Below are positions 10,369 to 21,856 of a stretch of DNA of 64,000 nt, piece by piece. The position numbers and the translations under genes were made by a program. The stretch lies in the NCBI GenBank assembly GCA_963780165.1, contig CAWABB010000001.1, forward strand, positions 434,001 to 498,000. The letters are read 5' to 3'. Source of the DNA: CAWABB01 sp963780165 (GTDB lineage Bacteria; Bacteroidota; Ignavibacteria; UBA10030; UBA6906). Position 1 is the stretch's first letter, and every line of letters begins with the position of its first letter. The notes below the pieces were generated by a model. It ran no database searches and was not told the DNA's origin. It saw nothing but the letters and a program-made list of their open reading frames with translations.

Positions 10369-12114
10369 CTACCTGACAATGACCAGCCGCTTTGTCAGCG
10401 AAGATCCGGATTCAAAATCCCTGGGCCCGACACCCGCATTGTCCGGGCGGACATTCAGGCGGTACAGGTACACTCCAGAGGCCAGGCCGTTCGCATCGAC
10501 GCGAGCCCTGTGAACCCCCGCCGCCGCGTCTTCGTCCACCAGCACCTTCACTTCCCTCCCCAGCACGTCGTACACCGTCAGCCGGACGTGCGCTGCGGAG
10601 GGGAGACGGTAGCTGATCTCCGTCCCCGCATTGAAAGGGTTGGGGTAGTTCTGGTCGAGCACAATCTGCCCGGGCCACCCGTCTGTCCCCTCTCCCGGGG
10701 TCACACTCTCCATACCCAACGCAGCGTCCATCCACTGAAGGCGGTCCCAGACCCATTGCTTCACGTACTCCAGCTCCTCTGCGTAGGTCTGCGCCACGTA
10801 GGCGTTCGGCCACACGTACATGCCCAGGATCGGCCACCGGTCAAAGTTCCTCGCCTGGGCTTCCGACAGCATACCTGTAAGCGAGTCGATCGTCGCCGCA
10901 ATCGCCGCATCCGAGAAGACGCCGCCGCGCAACGCCATCCACCGATCATACATCCTGACCGCGAAACCCGTCTCCTCGAACAGTTTCTTCCACCAGAACG
11001 GACCCTGCCACACGTCGATCGCATGAAAGTTCTGATTGGTGGCGAGATAGATAAGCTGCCAGCCGTCGGTCAATGCACCATCGTAGTAGTCGGAGTTGCC
11101 GTAGGCGTGGTTGAAATCCCAGAGCGGACCCATGACCAGCTTGCCGCCCTTGCTGTCCCGGTCTTTGTGGAAAAAAGTGCTCAGGCGGTACGAATCGACG
11201 TTCTTGCCCAGCTCGCTCACGAGGATTCCGTCGACGAACGACTCCACATCGATGTAGTGAGGATAGCCGAGTGCGGTGTCCGCGTACGTCGGAAGCTCCA
11301 TGGCGATTTCGAAATCCCGCATCCATCGCTGGATGTATGCCCGTTGCTGGGGAGCAAGGTCCGCATACTCCGGATAGTGGTACTGGTAGTACACCTGCTG
11401 CCATGCGCCGGGGTACGGAGGGAAACCGGAGTACCACCCCTGCGTGTCGCTTCCGTCGAGCTTGTCCATCTTGACGATGTAGCCACCGGTCAGCTTGTCG
11501 CCGGTCGTGTCGACCGCTGCCATCTTGGAGACGTTCACCCTGTTCTTGTCGCGCTTGATCTTTTCAAACAGGACATACAGGCCCTTGTAGTCGCCGTTGA
11601 TGACCACCTCGCAGAAGCGGGCGCGGCTTGCGTAGCGGCCGGTCCGCCGGGCGAGCGTGTACGTCAGCGCGTCACGGATCAGCGACTTGTCGCTGTACGG
11701 CGCGGACAGAACCCAGTCGGCATCGTCGGGAAGGCCCAGGAGGGAAACGTTCATATCCGCGCCCGCGGAGTCGCGCGTCTCCACGCCGTACTGCTTCTTG
11801 GGGAACTGCTGCGATGACGAGCCGCGGATCTCGATGCCGATCGACCCGTCGTAGTTGTTGAAGGGATCCGTCAGATAGTTCCGGACCCCCTCTCCGTTGT
11901 CGATGATCCCCATGTCGGCAGTGATCTTGGGTTCATCGACGATGGTCTGCCCGTGCGTGTCGATGACGACAATCGGAAGGTTCGACGACGTAAAGACGGA
12001 GTCCGGCTGAGCCGCCGCGAGTCTCGTCGAAGAGCCATGGAGAACGAGCACGAGCGCGGCCGCGACTGGAATACCGGGAACTGACGTCATGAAAGAGCGG
12101 CAAGCTCGAAGCAT
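10369..12114 (-). CDS. CotH kinase-family protein with type IX secretion sorting domain
   Basis: Secreted protein related to spore-coat kinase CotH; such extracellular CotH proteins can phosphorylate protein substrates, but its target here is unknown. The 581 residues begin with a signal peptide (hydrophobic VPGIPVAAALVLVLHGSS, then Ala-rich cleavage region). The CotH domain spans about residues 40-420: GIEIRGSSSQQFPKKQYGVE, APYSDKSLIRDALTY, GLYVLFEKIKRDKNRVNV and MGPLWDFNHAYGNSDYY. The last 90 residues form a Por/T9SS type A sorting domain: QNYPNPFNAGTEISYRLP and VYDVLGREVKVLVD, ending in KRLVIVR. The ATG at 12114 is chosen because GGGAGA lies before it; 12090 is an alternative. It lies 184 bp upstream of gapA and is probably transcribed alone. 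Confidence 0.88.
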   Translation of the reverse strand: MLRACRSFMTSVPGIPVAAALVLVLHGSSTRLAAAQPDSVFTSSNLPIVVIDTHGQTIVDEPKITADMGIIDNGEGVRNYLTDPFNNYDGSIGIEIRGSSSQQFPKKQYGVETRDSAGADMNVSLLGLPDDADWVLSAPYSDKSLIRDALTYTLARRTGRYASRARFCEVVINGDYKGLYVLFEKIKRDKNRVNVSKMAAVDTTGDKLTGGYIVKMDKLDGSDTQGWYSGFPPYPGAWQQVYYQYHYPEYADLAPQQRAYIQRWMRDFEIAMELPTYADTALGYPHYIDVESFVDGILVSELGKNVDSYRLSTFFHKDRDSKGGKLVMGPLWDFNHAYGNSDYYDGALTDGWQLIYLATNQNFHAIDVWQGPFWWKKLFEETGFAVRMYDRWMALRGGVFSDAAIAATIDSLTGMLSEAQARNFDRWPILGMYVWPNAYVAQTYAEELEYVKQWVWDRLQWMDAALGMESVTPGEGTDGWPGQIVLDQNYPNPFNAGTEISYRLPSAAHVRLTVYDVLGREVKVLVDEDAAAGVHRARVDANGLASGVYLYRLNVRPDNAGVGPRDFESGSSLTKRLVIVR

Positions 12115-12333
12115 AGGGGGTCTCCCAACCGTTGAGGATGAACGCGGAGACAATGTGGAGAGCAGTGAAGAGAACAGCTGCGGGAGCGGCCAACCGAACA
12201 GGCGTTGCGGCAGCTGCACATCAATGTAAGGACACGAGCCGTCAATTGCACCCGGGCTTCAGCGGACGTGCCACTCATGTGTGCAGCGCGCCAGGCCTGC
12301 CAGTGCTGTCTTCCCGCCGGCGTTGCCGTCCCG

Positions 12334-13068
12334 TCAGCCATCCCCGCGCTGCCCGCCCCTGCCACCGGGCGCCTCAGCCTCTGTGACGTCGTTCGGCGCG
12401 ATCGCCAGGCCGGCGACTGCGCACGCACGAGACCCCGCGTGCCGCAAGGCCAGCGCAAGAGCGCCGACAGTGGCCCCCGTTGTCACCACATCGTCGACGA
12501 TCAGAACGCGCGCGTCGCGTATGATCTCCGGGCGCCGGATGCGGAAAGCCCCTGCGACATTGTCCCTGCGCCGGATACGGTCCAGGGAGGTTTGCGTTGC
12601 GGTGTTCCTCGTCCGGACAGCCGCATCCTCGTACACCGGCACCCCGGAGATGCGGGACACTCCCCCCGCGATGCAGCCTGACTGATTGTAGCCTCGCTCC
12701 CGGAGGCGGGCCGGGTGCAATGGGACCGGGATGATGAGATCAGGGAGCCACCTGTCCGGCGCTCGCTCCAGGTGCTGCCCCAATATTCCACCCGCCTCCT
12801 CCGCCACCGACCAGAGTCCGCCGTATTTGATGGAGTGAATGAGGTCGCGCACGGGACCTGCGAAATGCCAGAGGACGTTCACATCCTCGACAACGGACTC
12901 GGTCCAGAGGTCGATGCGCGCCCGCTGGAGCGCGAGATCGTGATACTCCAGCCCGGGAGCGCGGCGCGCGCAGGGAGTACACAGGAGCGCATCGTTTCCA
13001 GCGAGACGATTGCCGCAGGAGAGGCAGAGAGGAGGAAAAAGAAAATCGAGGAGTGGATCGATGAACAT
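12334..13068 (-). CDS. comF: ComF family phosphoribosyltransferase-like protein
   Basis: ComF/GntX-type protein linked to DNA uptake and processing in competent bacteria; the exact reaction is unknown. The 244 residues have an N-terminal zinc finger (PLCLSCGNRL and LLCTPCARRAPG), a central PVPLHPARLRERGYNQS motif that marks the family, and a type I PRT fold with VLIVDDVVTTGATVGALALA near residue 195. The last 20 residues are low-complexity Gly/Arg-rich. It begins 3 bp after the uvrB stop, so the two DNA-handling genes are cotranscribed. Confidence 0.92.
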   Translation of the reverse strand: MFIDPLLDFLFPPLCLSCGNRLAGNDALLCTPCARRAPGLEYHDLALQRARIDLWTESVVEDVNVLWHFAGPVRDLIHSIKYGGLWSVAEEAGGILGQHLERAPDRWLPDLIIPVPLHPARLRERGYNQSGCIAGGVSRISGVPVYEDAAVRTRNTATQTSLDRIRRRDNVAGAFRIRRPEIIRDARVLIVDDVVTTGATVGALALALRHAGSRACAVAGLAIAPNDVTEAEAPGGRGGQRGDG

Positions 13069-13071
13069 GCT

Positions 13072-15123
<2,052 letters not shown>

Positions 15124-15251
15124 GTCTCTGCTGTTGTCATATGCGGCCGACGGGGGAGGGCCTCACCCCCCGTACAATCCTACACCCGGACGGCGGTTTT
15201 TTCGCTATGGAAGGGGTCGACAGGCCGCCGATACCCGCGGCCGCGCGGGCG

Positions 15252-16952
15252 TCAGGAGGCAGGTCCCAGCTCGATCACCACGGCCAGAGTCCCGACAACT
15301 TCGCCGTGCTGGTCCCGGTACGGGGCCGCGCTGAGGGCGACGGGGACGAAGCTTCCGTCTTTGCGGCGCATCTTGGTGGTGTAGCGCTCCGCTATCCCCT
15401 GCGCACGCTCCAGGTTCCGCTCCTGCAGCATCTCCCACTCGTCCTGTGGAAGGAGCAAGGAGGATGCGAGCTTCCCGGTCATGTCGGACGCCGCGTACCC
15501 GAGAAGCGTTGTCATCCGCGGATTCACGTACGTGATGACGTCGTCCATGTCGGTCATGATGATGCCGTCGTTCAGGGACTCCAGGATCGATCGCATCGAG
15601 GCTTCCGATCTCTGGAGGCGGTCGATCGTGCGCTTGCGCTCGAGCTCCATCGCGGCGCGCGCGGCAAAGATGCCCATCAGGGCGCGCGCGCGCTCATAGT
15701 CGGCCAGGGGTTTGTCGTCCATGATGAACAGGTGCCCCATGAGTTCACCGGCCTGGTCGTGGAACGGGATACCGAGATAGCAGATCGCGTGCATCGCGGG
15801 GAGCGACTTCTCTCCGGGAAACAGCGTCTGCACGTGGTCCGGGTAGTAGGTCATCTTCCCGTCCAGAATCACCTTCTCGCACGTCATTCCTTTGACGTCG
15901 TACTCGAAGGAGGGGACCCACTGGCCGGCGGCCCAGTAGGCGAGCGCGCGCACCCGGTCGCGCTTGCCGGGAACGAGCTCCGAGACCAGCGCATATTTGA
16001 CGTTCAGCGCGTTCGCGAGATGGCGCACGAGCGCCGTGCAGAATTCTGAACCGGTCGTGGATGCTGTCCCTGCGACGAGCCCCTGGAACGCGATGTCGGC
16101 GCGCTTCCGCTCCGACACATCGCGGGAGATGATCGCCAGGCAGCGGATTTTCCCGTCGGGCTCGCGGAGGATCGTGCCCTGCGATTCGATGGTCCTGGTG
16201 TTGCCGTGAAGGTCCAGGAGCCTGTATTCGATGCGGCGGCCGCTCCCGGTGCGCAGCGAGTCGAGAAACACCCGCTTGACCAGCTCCCTGTGGTCCGGAT
16301 GAATATCCAGGAACGAATCGGTTCCCTGGAGAATATCAGGATCTTCGAGCACACCGCCGTACGCGGGATTATTGTAGAGGCGCTTCCCGTCGATGTCCAC
16401 GAAGGCGATCAGGTCGGGCGTCGCGGCCATCAGGGCGCTGAAGAGGGACGCAAGGCCCGCATCGGACTCTGGCGCAGGTGCAGATACCGCCGTCGCTTGC
16501 GCTGCCGGCGCCGGGGCGGCTGGAGCCGCCGTTGCAGGCTGCTTCTGCGATTCCGAGGCGCGGGCTTCGGCGGCCCCTTTCTTCTCCAGCAGCGCCTTCA
16601 CGGTCGGAGCCAAACGCGTCAGGTTCTTCTTGCTGAGGTAATCGGACGCACCGGCCTTCAGACAGGACACCGCCGCCTCTTCGCTCCCGGCGGACGACAC
16701 GATCACCCACGGGAGCCCCGGCAGATCCACCGAGGCCTGCTTCAGCGCCGCAAGGATGTCAAACCGCGGGACGGCGTAGTCAGCGACGATGATGTCCGGA
16801 TCGAACTCTTCGATCGCCCTGAGGAACATCTCCTTCGTCCCCACGCGCTTCGTCGACGTGGTCAGCGCCACCTTGTGGAGCTGCGCCTCGATCATCTCCG
16901 CGTCGTTCGGGTTGTGTTCGAGGATCAATATGTGGAACGTTTTGCCGGTCAC
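15252..16952 (-). CDS. receiver-PAS-GAF-PAS signalling protein without output domain
   Basis: Cytoplasmic sensor/response protein of 566 residues. A CheY-like receiver spans about 1-125 (FHILILEHNPNDAEMIEA; phosphoacceptor Asp in IIVADYAVP; conserved Lys in DYLSKKNL). An Ala/Pro-rich linker (about 130-165) leads to a PAS domain with PAC (FVDIDGKRLYNNPAYGG; ISRDVSERKRAD), a GAF-like domain (about 300-440; MAICYLGIP-type pocket and MDDKPLADYERARA), and a second PAS domain ending at the C-terminus (ILESLNDGIIMTDMDDVI; MTTLLGYAASDMTGK). No histidine kinase, GGDEF, EAL or DNA-binding domain follows the last PAS, and the stop codon is clean. It is followed 7 bp upstream by the MFS gene. The signal and partner are unknown; it might modulate a separate kinase. 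Confidence 0.85.
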   Translation of the reverse strand: MTGKTFHILILEHNPNDAEMIEAQLHKVALTTSTKRVGTKEMFLRAIEEFDPDIIVADYAVPRFDILAALKQASVDLPGLPWVIVSSAGSEEAAVSCLKAGASDYLSKKNLTRLAPTVKALLEKKGAAEARASESQKQPATAAPAAPAPAAQATAVSAPAPESDAGLASLFSALMAATPDLIAFVDIDGKRLYNNPAYGGVLEDPDILQGTDSFLDIHPDHRELVKRVFLDSLRTGSGRRIEYRLLDLHGNTRTIESQGTILREPDGKIRCLAIISRDVSERKRADIAFQGLVAGTASTTGSEFCTALVRHLANALNVKYALVSELVPGKRDRVRALAYWAAGQWVPSFEYDVKGMTCEKVILDGKMTYYPDHVQTLFPGEKSLPAMHAICYLGIPFHDQAGELMGHLFIMDDKPLADYERARALMGIFAARAAMELERKRTIDRLQRSEASMRSILESLNDGIIMTDMDDVITYVNPRMTTLLGYAASDMTGKLASSLLLPQDEWEMLQERNLERAQGIAERYTTKMRRKDGSFVPVALSAAPYRDQHGEVVGTLAVVIELGPAS

Positions 16953-16959
16953 AGTCGGT

Positions 16960-18291
16960 TCAGCTGGAAGATTTCACCGTTATGGTTTCAAGTCCGTGCG
17001 CGCCAGGGCCGGTTTCCGAGCGCCGCAGCAACAGGGCGAACACGACGCCGCAGACGGCGAGCCCGGTGAAAACCCACATCCCGGGCGTGTATCCGGCCGG
17101 ATTCGCCTGGCTGGCCACGTACACGTCGTTCGTCCATCCGATCAGCAGGTTCAGCCCGGCGAGCCCGATATTCTGGATCATCGTCATAAGGCCGAACGCC
17201 GTTCCCAGCCGCTCCTGCCCCACGATGTAGGCGACGGACGGCCACATGACGGCGGGAATCAGCGAAAACGCAACCCCCATCATCGCCATCGGAATATACA
17301 AGGAGACGGACGTATATGCCATCATCAAGTACACGGGGAGCAGCAGCAGGGTGCCGTAAATCATGAGCGTCGCCCGCTTCCCCACCCTGTCAGCCAGGAG
17401 CCCGAACAGCGGCGTCGCAATCATCGCGAACAGCGTCAGCATGCTCGACAGGAACCCGCCTGTTTCGCGGTCCGTCCCGTGGGCTTCGATGAAGAACTTC
17501 ACCGCAAACGTCTGGAACGGGAAGATCACCGAGTAGAACGTCACGCACATCGCCACGATAAACCAGTACGAACGGCCGAAATCCCAGAGCTGGGAGAGCA
17601 CCAGCTTGTCTGTCGACCCGGCGGCGTCAAGGCGATACCGCTTGTCCGCCTGCACCTCCAGCCCCCAGTAGACGACCGCGCCGGCAACGCACACCACGCC
17701 CGCAACCACTGAGACGAGGAGCGGCAGCCTCCAGGATTCATACAGGGATGACCCCCAGGACGGCGAGTTCAACGCGGCGAACGAACCGAGGCGCGCGATG
17801 GTGAGATTCATGCCGAACGCGAAGCTCAGCTCCTTCCCCCTGAACCACTTCGCGATCGCGGTGGTCACCGCGACAATGAGCGATTCCGCGCCGAGGCCGA
17901 ACACGAGACGCCCTGCGGCCATGACCTCCAGCGTCCCCGTGGACACCGTGATCACCGCTCCCAGAAGACAGAGGAGCGCGAAGAGGAACGTGGAGACCCG
18001 CGTGCCGATGCGATCGATGATGATCCCTCCCACCAGCACCATGATGATGTTGGGGATCGAGTAGATCGCGTTCAGCAGGCCGATGTTCGAATCCGAGAAC
18101 CCGAGCTGTGCCTTCAGGACATCGGCCAGCGGGCTGATGCTGTCGTACACATAGTAGTTCCCGAACATCGCGAGGCTGATGAGAACCAGCACCAGCCAGC
18201 GATAGGCTCTGGGGGCCTCGGGCCGCTCGCCGCTGCCCGGACCGGTTCCCGTGCCTCCCGACGTCACCGTGTCCCCCACGTCAGGAGACAT
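16960..18291 (-). CDS. major facilitator superfamily transporter
   Basis: Integral inner-membrane permease of 443 residues with about 12 hydrophobic segments. Family marks are the loop 2-3 motif GGIIIDRIGTRVSTF and the equivalent loop in the second half, LLADRVGKRATLM. Hydrophobic GLLNAIYSIPNIIMVLVGG begins TM2. The N-terminus is about 25 residues of Gly/Thr/Glu-rich soluble tail before WLVLVLISLAMFGNYY. It starts inside the end of the dipeptidase gene (11-bp overlap), so it is translationally coupled to it, which suggests transport of a peptide, amino acid or related product. The substrate cannot be read from the sequence. Confidence 0.88.
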   Translation of the reverse strand: MSPDVGDTVTSGGTGTGPGSGERPEAPRAYRWLVLVLISLAMFGNYYVYDSISPLADVLKAQLGFSDSNIGLLNAIYSIPNIIMVLVGGIIIDRIGTRVSTFLFALLCLLGAVITVSTGTLEVMAAGRLVFGLGAESLIVAVTTAIAKWFRGKELSFAFGMNLTIARLGSFAALNSPSWGSSLYESWRLPLLVSVVAGVVCVAGAVVYWGLEVQADKRYRLDAAGSTDKLVLSQLWDFGRSYWFIVAMCVTFYSVIFPFQTFAVKFFIEAHGTDRETGGFLSSMLTLFAMIATPLFGLLADRVGKRATLMIYGTLLLLPVYLMMAYTSVSLYIPMAMMGVAFSLIPAVMWPSVAYIVGQERLGTAFGLMTMIQNIGLAGLNLLIGWTNDVYVASQANPAGYTPGMWVFTGLAVCGVVFALLLRRSETGPGAHGLETITVKSSS

Positions 18292-19738
18292 TCCGGAGAA
18301 TCGCCAGGAGGAAGTCCCAGTACTTTTCCACGGTGTCGATGTGGATCTTCTCGTCGGGCGAGTGCACGCCTTCGAGCGTCGGGCCCATGGAAACCATATC
18401 CATCCCGGGATATTTCTCCCCGATGATGCCGCACTCGAGACCGGCGTGGATCGCCTTCACCGCGGGCTCCTTCCCGTGGAGCTGCGTGTAGGTCCGGACC
18501 GCGGCCTTGAGGATTGGAGAGTCCAGGTTCGGTTTCCAGCCGGGGTAGCCGTCCGTTGTGGACGCCTTCGCCCCGGCGAGCTCCGAGACCGACCGCACGG
18601 TGTGGCAGATCTCGTCCAGCTCGCTCGCCACCGAGCTGCGCTGGCTCGTAATAATCTCGACCGCCTTCGGCATCATCCGCACGACCGCGACATTTGTAGA
18701 GGTCTCGACAAGACCCGGGATGTCGGCGCTCATCTTGGTGACGCCGTGAGGGAACGCCGAGATCGCGGCCAGGACCTTGCGCTGCAGACCGCGCGACATC
18801 ACCTTCACGCGCTTGAGGCCTTTCGCCTCTTCGAGGCCGATCGAGAGATCGGGCTCCACCGTCGCGCATTCGGCGCGGACGATATCGTCGAACTCCTTCA
18901 CGATCGCCGCCGCAGCGTCCCACTTGTTCTTGGGGAGCGTGATCGTGGCCTCGGCCTCGCGCGGGATCGCGTTTGTCTTGTTCCCACCGTCGAGCGATAC
19001 AAGCCGCGCGCCGACCGGCTGCAACGCCAGCAGCACTCTGCCCAGGATCTTGATCGCGTTCCCGCGATTCTTGTCGATCTCCAGGCCGGAATGCCCGCCC
19101 TTGAGCCCTTTCACCCGCACGATGCCCGCGGCCGACTTTGGCGGCGCCGTCTGACGGGCAAGCTTCCACGTCGCTGTAGTGTTCCGCCCGCCGGAGCACC
19201 CCACATACAGGGCCCCTTCCTCTTCTGAATCCAGATTGATCAGGGTCCGGCCCGTGAGGAAATCCGGACCGAGGTTGTTCGCCCCGGTCAGCCCTGTCTC
19301 CTCATCCACAGTGAAGAGAAGTTCCAGCGGGCCGTGCTGCAGCGAGGAGTCCTCCATAATCGCGAGGTTGGTTGCGACGGCAATGCCGTTGTCGGCGCCG
19401 AGGGTCGTCCCGTCAGCCATCATCGCATTCCCGCGCCGCACGAGGCGGAGGGGATCCTTTGCGAAGTCGTGCACGGTCCCCTTGTTCTTTTCGCACACCA
19501 TGTCCAGGTGGCCCTGAAGCACGATCGGGGTCACGTGTTCCTTCCCCGCGGACGCCGGCTTCCTGACGACCACGTTGCCGAAATTGTCCATCCACGCCTG
19601 AAGCCCCATGCGCTTCGCTGTGTCGAAAACGTACCTGGAGATCTTCTCCTCATGTTTCGAGCAGCGCGGGATTCTGGAGATCTCGGCGAAGTACTTCCAC
19701 ACGGCCTCGGGCCGCAGTCCCTCGATCGGGTTGCTCAT
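18281..19738 (-). CDS. pepD: aminoacyl-histidine dipeptidase (beta-Ala-His dipeptidase family)
   Basis: M20-family metallodipeptidase of the PepD/Xaa-His type, hydrolysing dipeptides such as carnosine-like substrates. It has 485 residues, normal for PepD. Motifs include FAEISRIPRCSKHEEKISRY at the start, QGHLDMVCEK (metal His/Asp), LGADNGIAVA (bridging Asp), LFTVDEETGLTGANNL (catalytic Glu), KGLKGGHSGLEID (lid His) and HAGLECGIIGEKYPGMDMVS near the C-terminus. It shares 11 bp with the MFS gene downstream and lies 17 bp after the OPT transporter stop, forming a peptide uptake and breakdown run. Confidence 0.94.
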   Translation of the reverse strand: MSNPIEGLRPEAVWKYFAEISRIPRCSKHEEKISRYVFDTAKRMGLQAWMDNFGNVVVRKPASAGKEHVTPIVLQGHLDMVCEKNKGTVHDFAKDPLRLVRRGNAMMADGTTLGADNGIAVATNLAIMEDSSLQHGPLELLFTVDEETGLTGANNLGPDFLTGRTLINLDSEEEGALYVGCSGGRNTTATWKLARQTAPPKSAAGIVRVKGLKGGHSGLEIDKNRGNAIKILGRVLLALQPVGARLVSLDGGNKTNAIPREAEATITLPKNKWDAAAAIVKEFDDIVRAECATVEPDLSIGLEEAKGLKRVKVMSRGLQRKVLAAISAFPHGVTKMSADIPGLVETSTNVAVVRMMPKAVEIITSQRSSVASELDEICHTVRSVSELAGAKASTTDGYPGWKPNLDSPILKAAVRTYTQLHGKEPAVKAIHAGLECGIIGEKYPGMDMVSMGPTLEGVHSPDEKIHIDTVEKYWDFLLAILRNVS

Positions 19739-19755
19739 ATACGACTGATCCTTTC

Positions 19756-21795
19756 TTACATCATTGCGCTCGGCGGCGCTGGCTCATCAGCCCGTCCGGC
19801 GTTCTTCAGTGGCGTGGAAATCAACACGTACGCAACAAGCACAAACACCAGGAGGCTGAACCCGAACGACAGCGGGAACACCGTGCTGATCGACGTCAGC
19901 CAGGTCGTGTACTGAATCTCGAGGATGGCCAGCAACGCGAAGACGAGCCCGACCAACGCTTCGCCGGCGATCAGACCGGACGCCAGCAGGACGCCGTTGT
20001 TCTCCGTGCGGATCTTCTGCGCCTCGTTGAGGCCGCGCTTCGCGACGTACTTATCCAGGATCCCCTTGATCAGCCCGCCGATGAAGATGGCGAACGACGT
20101 CTCGAGCGGAAGGTACATCCCGACGCACACGAGCATCGGGCTCTTCACGCGAAGGAGGATGAACCCGAACGCCATGAGGATGCCGACGATGATCAGCGGC
20201 CACGCCATGTCTCCGCCGACGATGCCGTTCGCAAGGATCGCCATGAGACTGGCCTGGGGGGCGGGATACTGCTGACCGCCGAGGCCCGTGCCGCCCTGCT
20301 TGATGTCGCCTTCATGCAGGATGAGCAGCGGGAAGAACATCACCGCCGCCGCGAGCGCGACCCCAAAGAGGTCGCCGACCTGCATCTTCCAGGGCGTGCC
20401 ACCGAGGATGTGCCCGACCTTCAGGTCCTGCAGCATCTCGCCGGCGACCGCAGCCGCGACGCAGATGACCGCCGCCACGCCGAGGACCGCCGCCACGCCA
20501 GGCATGCCGGAGACCCCCAGGATCACCATGAGCAGCGCGGCAATAATCAGCGTGGAGATCGTCAGTCCGCTGATCGGGTTGTTGCTGGAGCCGATAAGCC
20601 CGACCAGGTTGCCGGAGACCGCCGAAAAGAAGAACCCGGCCACGACCATCACCAGCGTCGCGATCCCTGCCGCAACCAAGTCACCCGCAAAGTAGTTGTA
20701 GATGATGAACGTCGCGACCGTCGCCGCAGCGAGGCCGATGAACACCCACTTGAAGCTGATGTCACGCTCGTGGCGTGCCTCGCCCTGGTGCGACTCGCCC
20801 GCGGCCTTCCGCACGTCCCTGACCGCCCGGCTGATGCCCGACGCCAGGCTTTTGCGCATCCTGAAGAGCGTGAAGCCGGCCGACATCAGCATGCCGCCGA
20901 TCGCGATCGGGCGGACGATGGTCCGCCACACCTGGGTGGCCATGCCGGACCAGGTCGCGTCGGACGTCACGTCGGCGCCGGCCGCCTGGAGCGATGCGGT
21001 CAGCTCGGGCCCGAGGAAATACAGCAGGAGCGGAACGAAGAGGCCCCAGGCCAGGAGGCCGCCCGTAAAGTTCAGCGCGGCCAGCTGCGGCCCGATGATG
21101 TAGCCGACGCCGATGTACGCGGGGCTCACGCCCGGAGAGCTGAGGAGAATGCCGCCGCCCGCCTGGACCGACGTGCCGTTGGCGAAGCTGATCTTCTTTC
21201 CAATGAACGGAAGGAACTGCTCCCAGTGCGACGCGAAAAGCCTGAACTCTTTGAGGGCCTGGATGACTGCACCGATCCCCATGGCGCCGAACAGGAACTT
21301 GGCCCCGCTGGTCCCCGTCCTCCCTGCCTTGTGAATTTCGGAGGCCGCGCGCGACTCGGGAAACGGCAGGTCCGGGTCTTCGACCATCACGCGACGGAGC
21401 ACCGTGACGAACATGATTCCGATGACGCCGCCGACCAGCATGATCGCGCTCGCCTCGAGATAGTGGCGCGGCGACCAGAATTCCATCCAGACGCCGGCGA
21501 TGAGGAACGCGGGGAGCGTGAAGATCGCCCCTGCGGCGACGGATTCGCCGATCGAGCCGACCGTACGGGCGAAGTTCTCCTCGAGAATCGTCCCCTTCCA
21601 GATTCTCAGGAGCGCCATCCCGATCACCGCCGCAGGATAGGTGGCGGCGATCGTCATGCCGGCCTTCAGGCCGAGGTACGCATTCGCAGCTCCGAGGACA
21701 ACGCACATGACCAGACCGATCACCAGAGCGCGGACGGTGAATTCCTTCATGTCCGTGTCGGGCGGAACGAAGGGGATATGGCGTTTGTCTGCCAT
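19756..21795 (-). CDS. OPT family oligopeptide transporter
   Basis: Proton-coupled importer of the oligopeptide transporter family, an inner-membrane protein of 679 residues with about 15 hydrophobic segments. It starts MADKRHIPFVPPDTDMKEFT and has family marks NAYLGLKAGMTIAATYPAAV, SIGESVAAGAIFTLPAFL, EDPDLPFPESRAASEIHKAG and GNLVGLIGSSNNPISGLTI. An upstream in-frame start at 21852 is rejected because AGGAG lies just before the ATG at 21795. The gene leads the run OPT-pepD-MFS and follows proline dehydrogenase by 61 bp, so imported peptides may feed amino-acid, including proline, catabolism. Confidence 0.93.
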   Translation of the reverse strand: MADKRHIPFVPPDTDMKEFTVRALVIGLVMCVVLGAANAYLGLKAGMTIAATYPAAVIGMALLRIWKGTILEENFARTVGSIGESVAAGAIFTLPAFLIAGVWMEFWSPRHYLEASAIMLVGGVIGIMFVTVLRRVMVEDPDLPFPESRAASEIHKAGRTGTSGAKFLFGAMGIGAVIQALKEFRLFASHWEQFLPFIGKKISFANGTSVQAGGGILLSSPGVSPAYIGVGYIIGPQLAALNFTGGLLAWGLFVPLLLYFLGPELTASLQAAGADVTSDATWSGMATQVWRTIVRPIAIGGMLMSAGFTLFRMRKSLASGISRAVRDVRKAAGESHQGEARHERDISFKWVFIGLAAATVATFIIYNYFAGDLVAAGIATLVMVVAGFFFSAVSGNLVGLIGSSNNPISGLTISTLIIAALLMVILGVSGMPGVAAVLGVAAVICVAAAVAGEMLQDLKVGHILGGTPWKMQVGDLFGVALAAAVMFFPLLILHEGDIKQGGTGLGGQQYPAPQASLMAILANGIVGGDMAWPLIIVGILMAFGFILLRVKSPMLVCVGMYLPLETSFAIFIGGLIKGILDKYVAKRGLNEAQKIRTENNGVLLASGLIAGEALVGLVFALLAILEIQYTTWLTSISTVFPLSFGFSLLVFVLVAYVLISTPLKNAGRADEPAPPSAMM

Positions 21796-21856
21796 GAAAG
21801 CTCCTATCGTAGTGAACTGTGAACGTCCCGCTGCCCGGGGCAGCGGGAGCACCGTG

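Noticed and set aside
15149..15174. Hairpin between the receiver protein and uvrB as a terminator
   Set aside because: ACGGGGG/CCCCCCGT pairs well, but on the minus strand it is followed by CGGCCGC and no T-tract.
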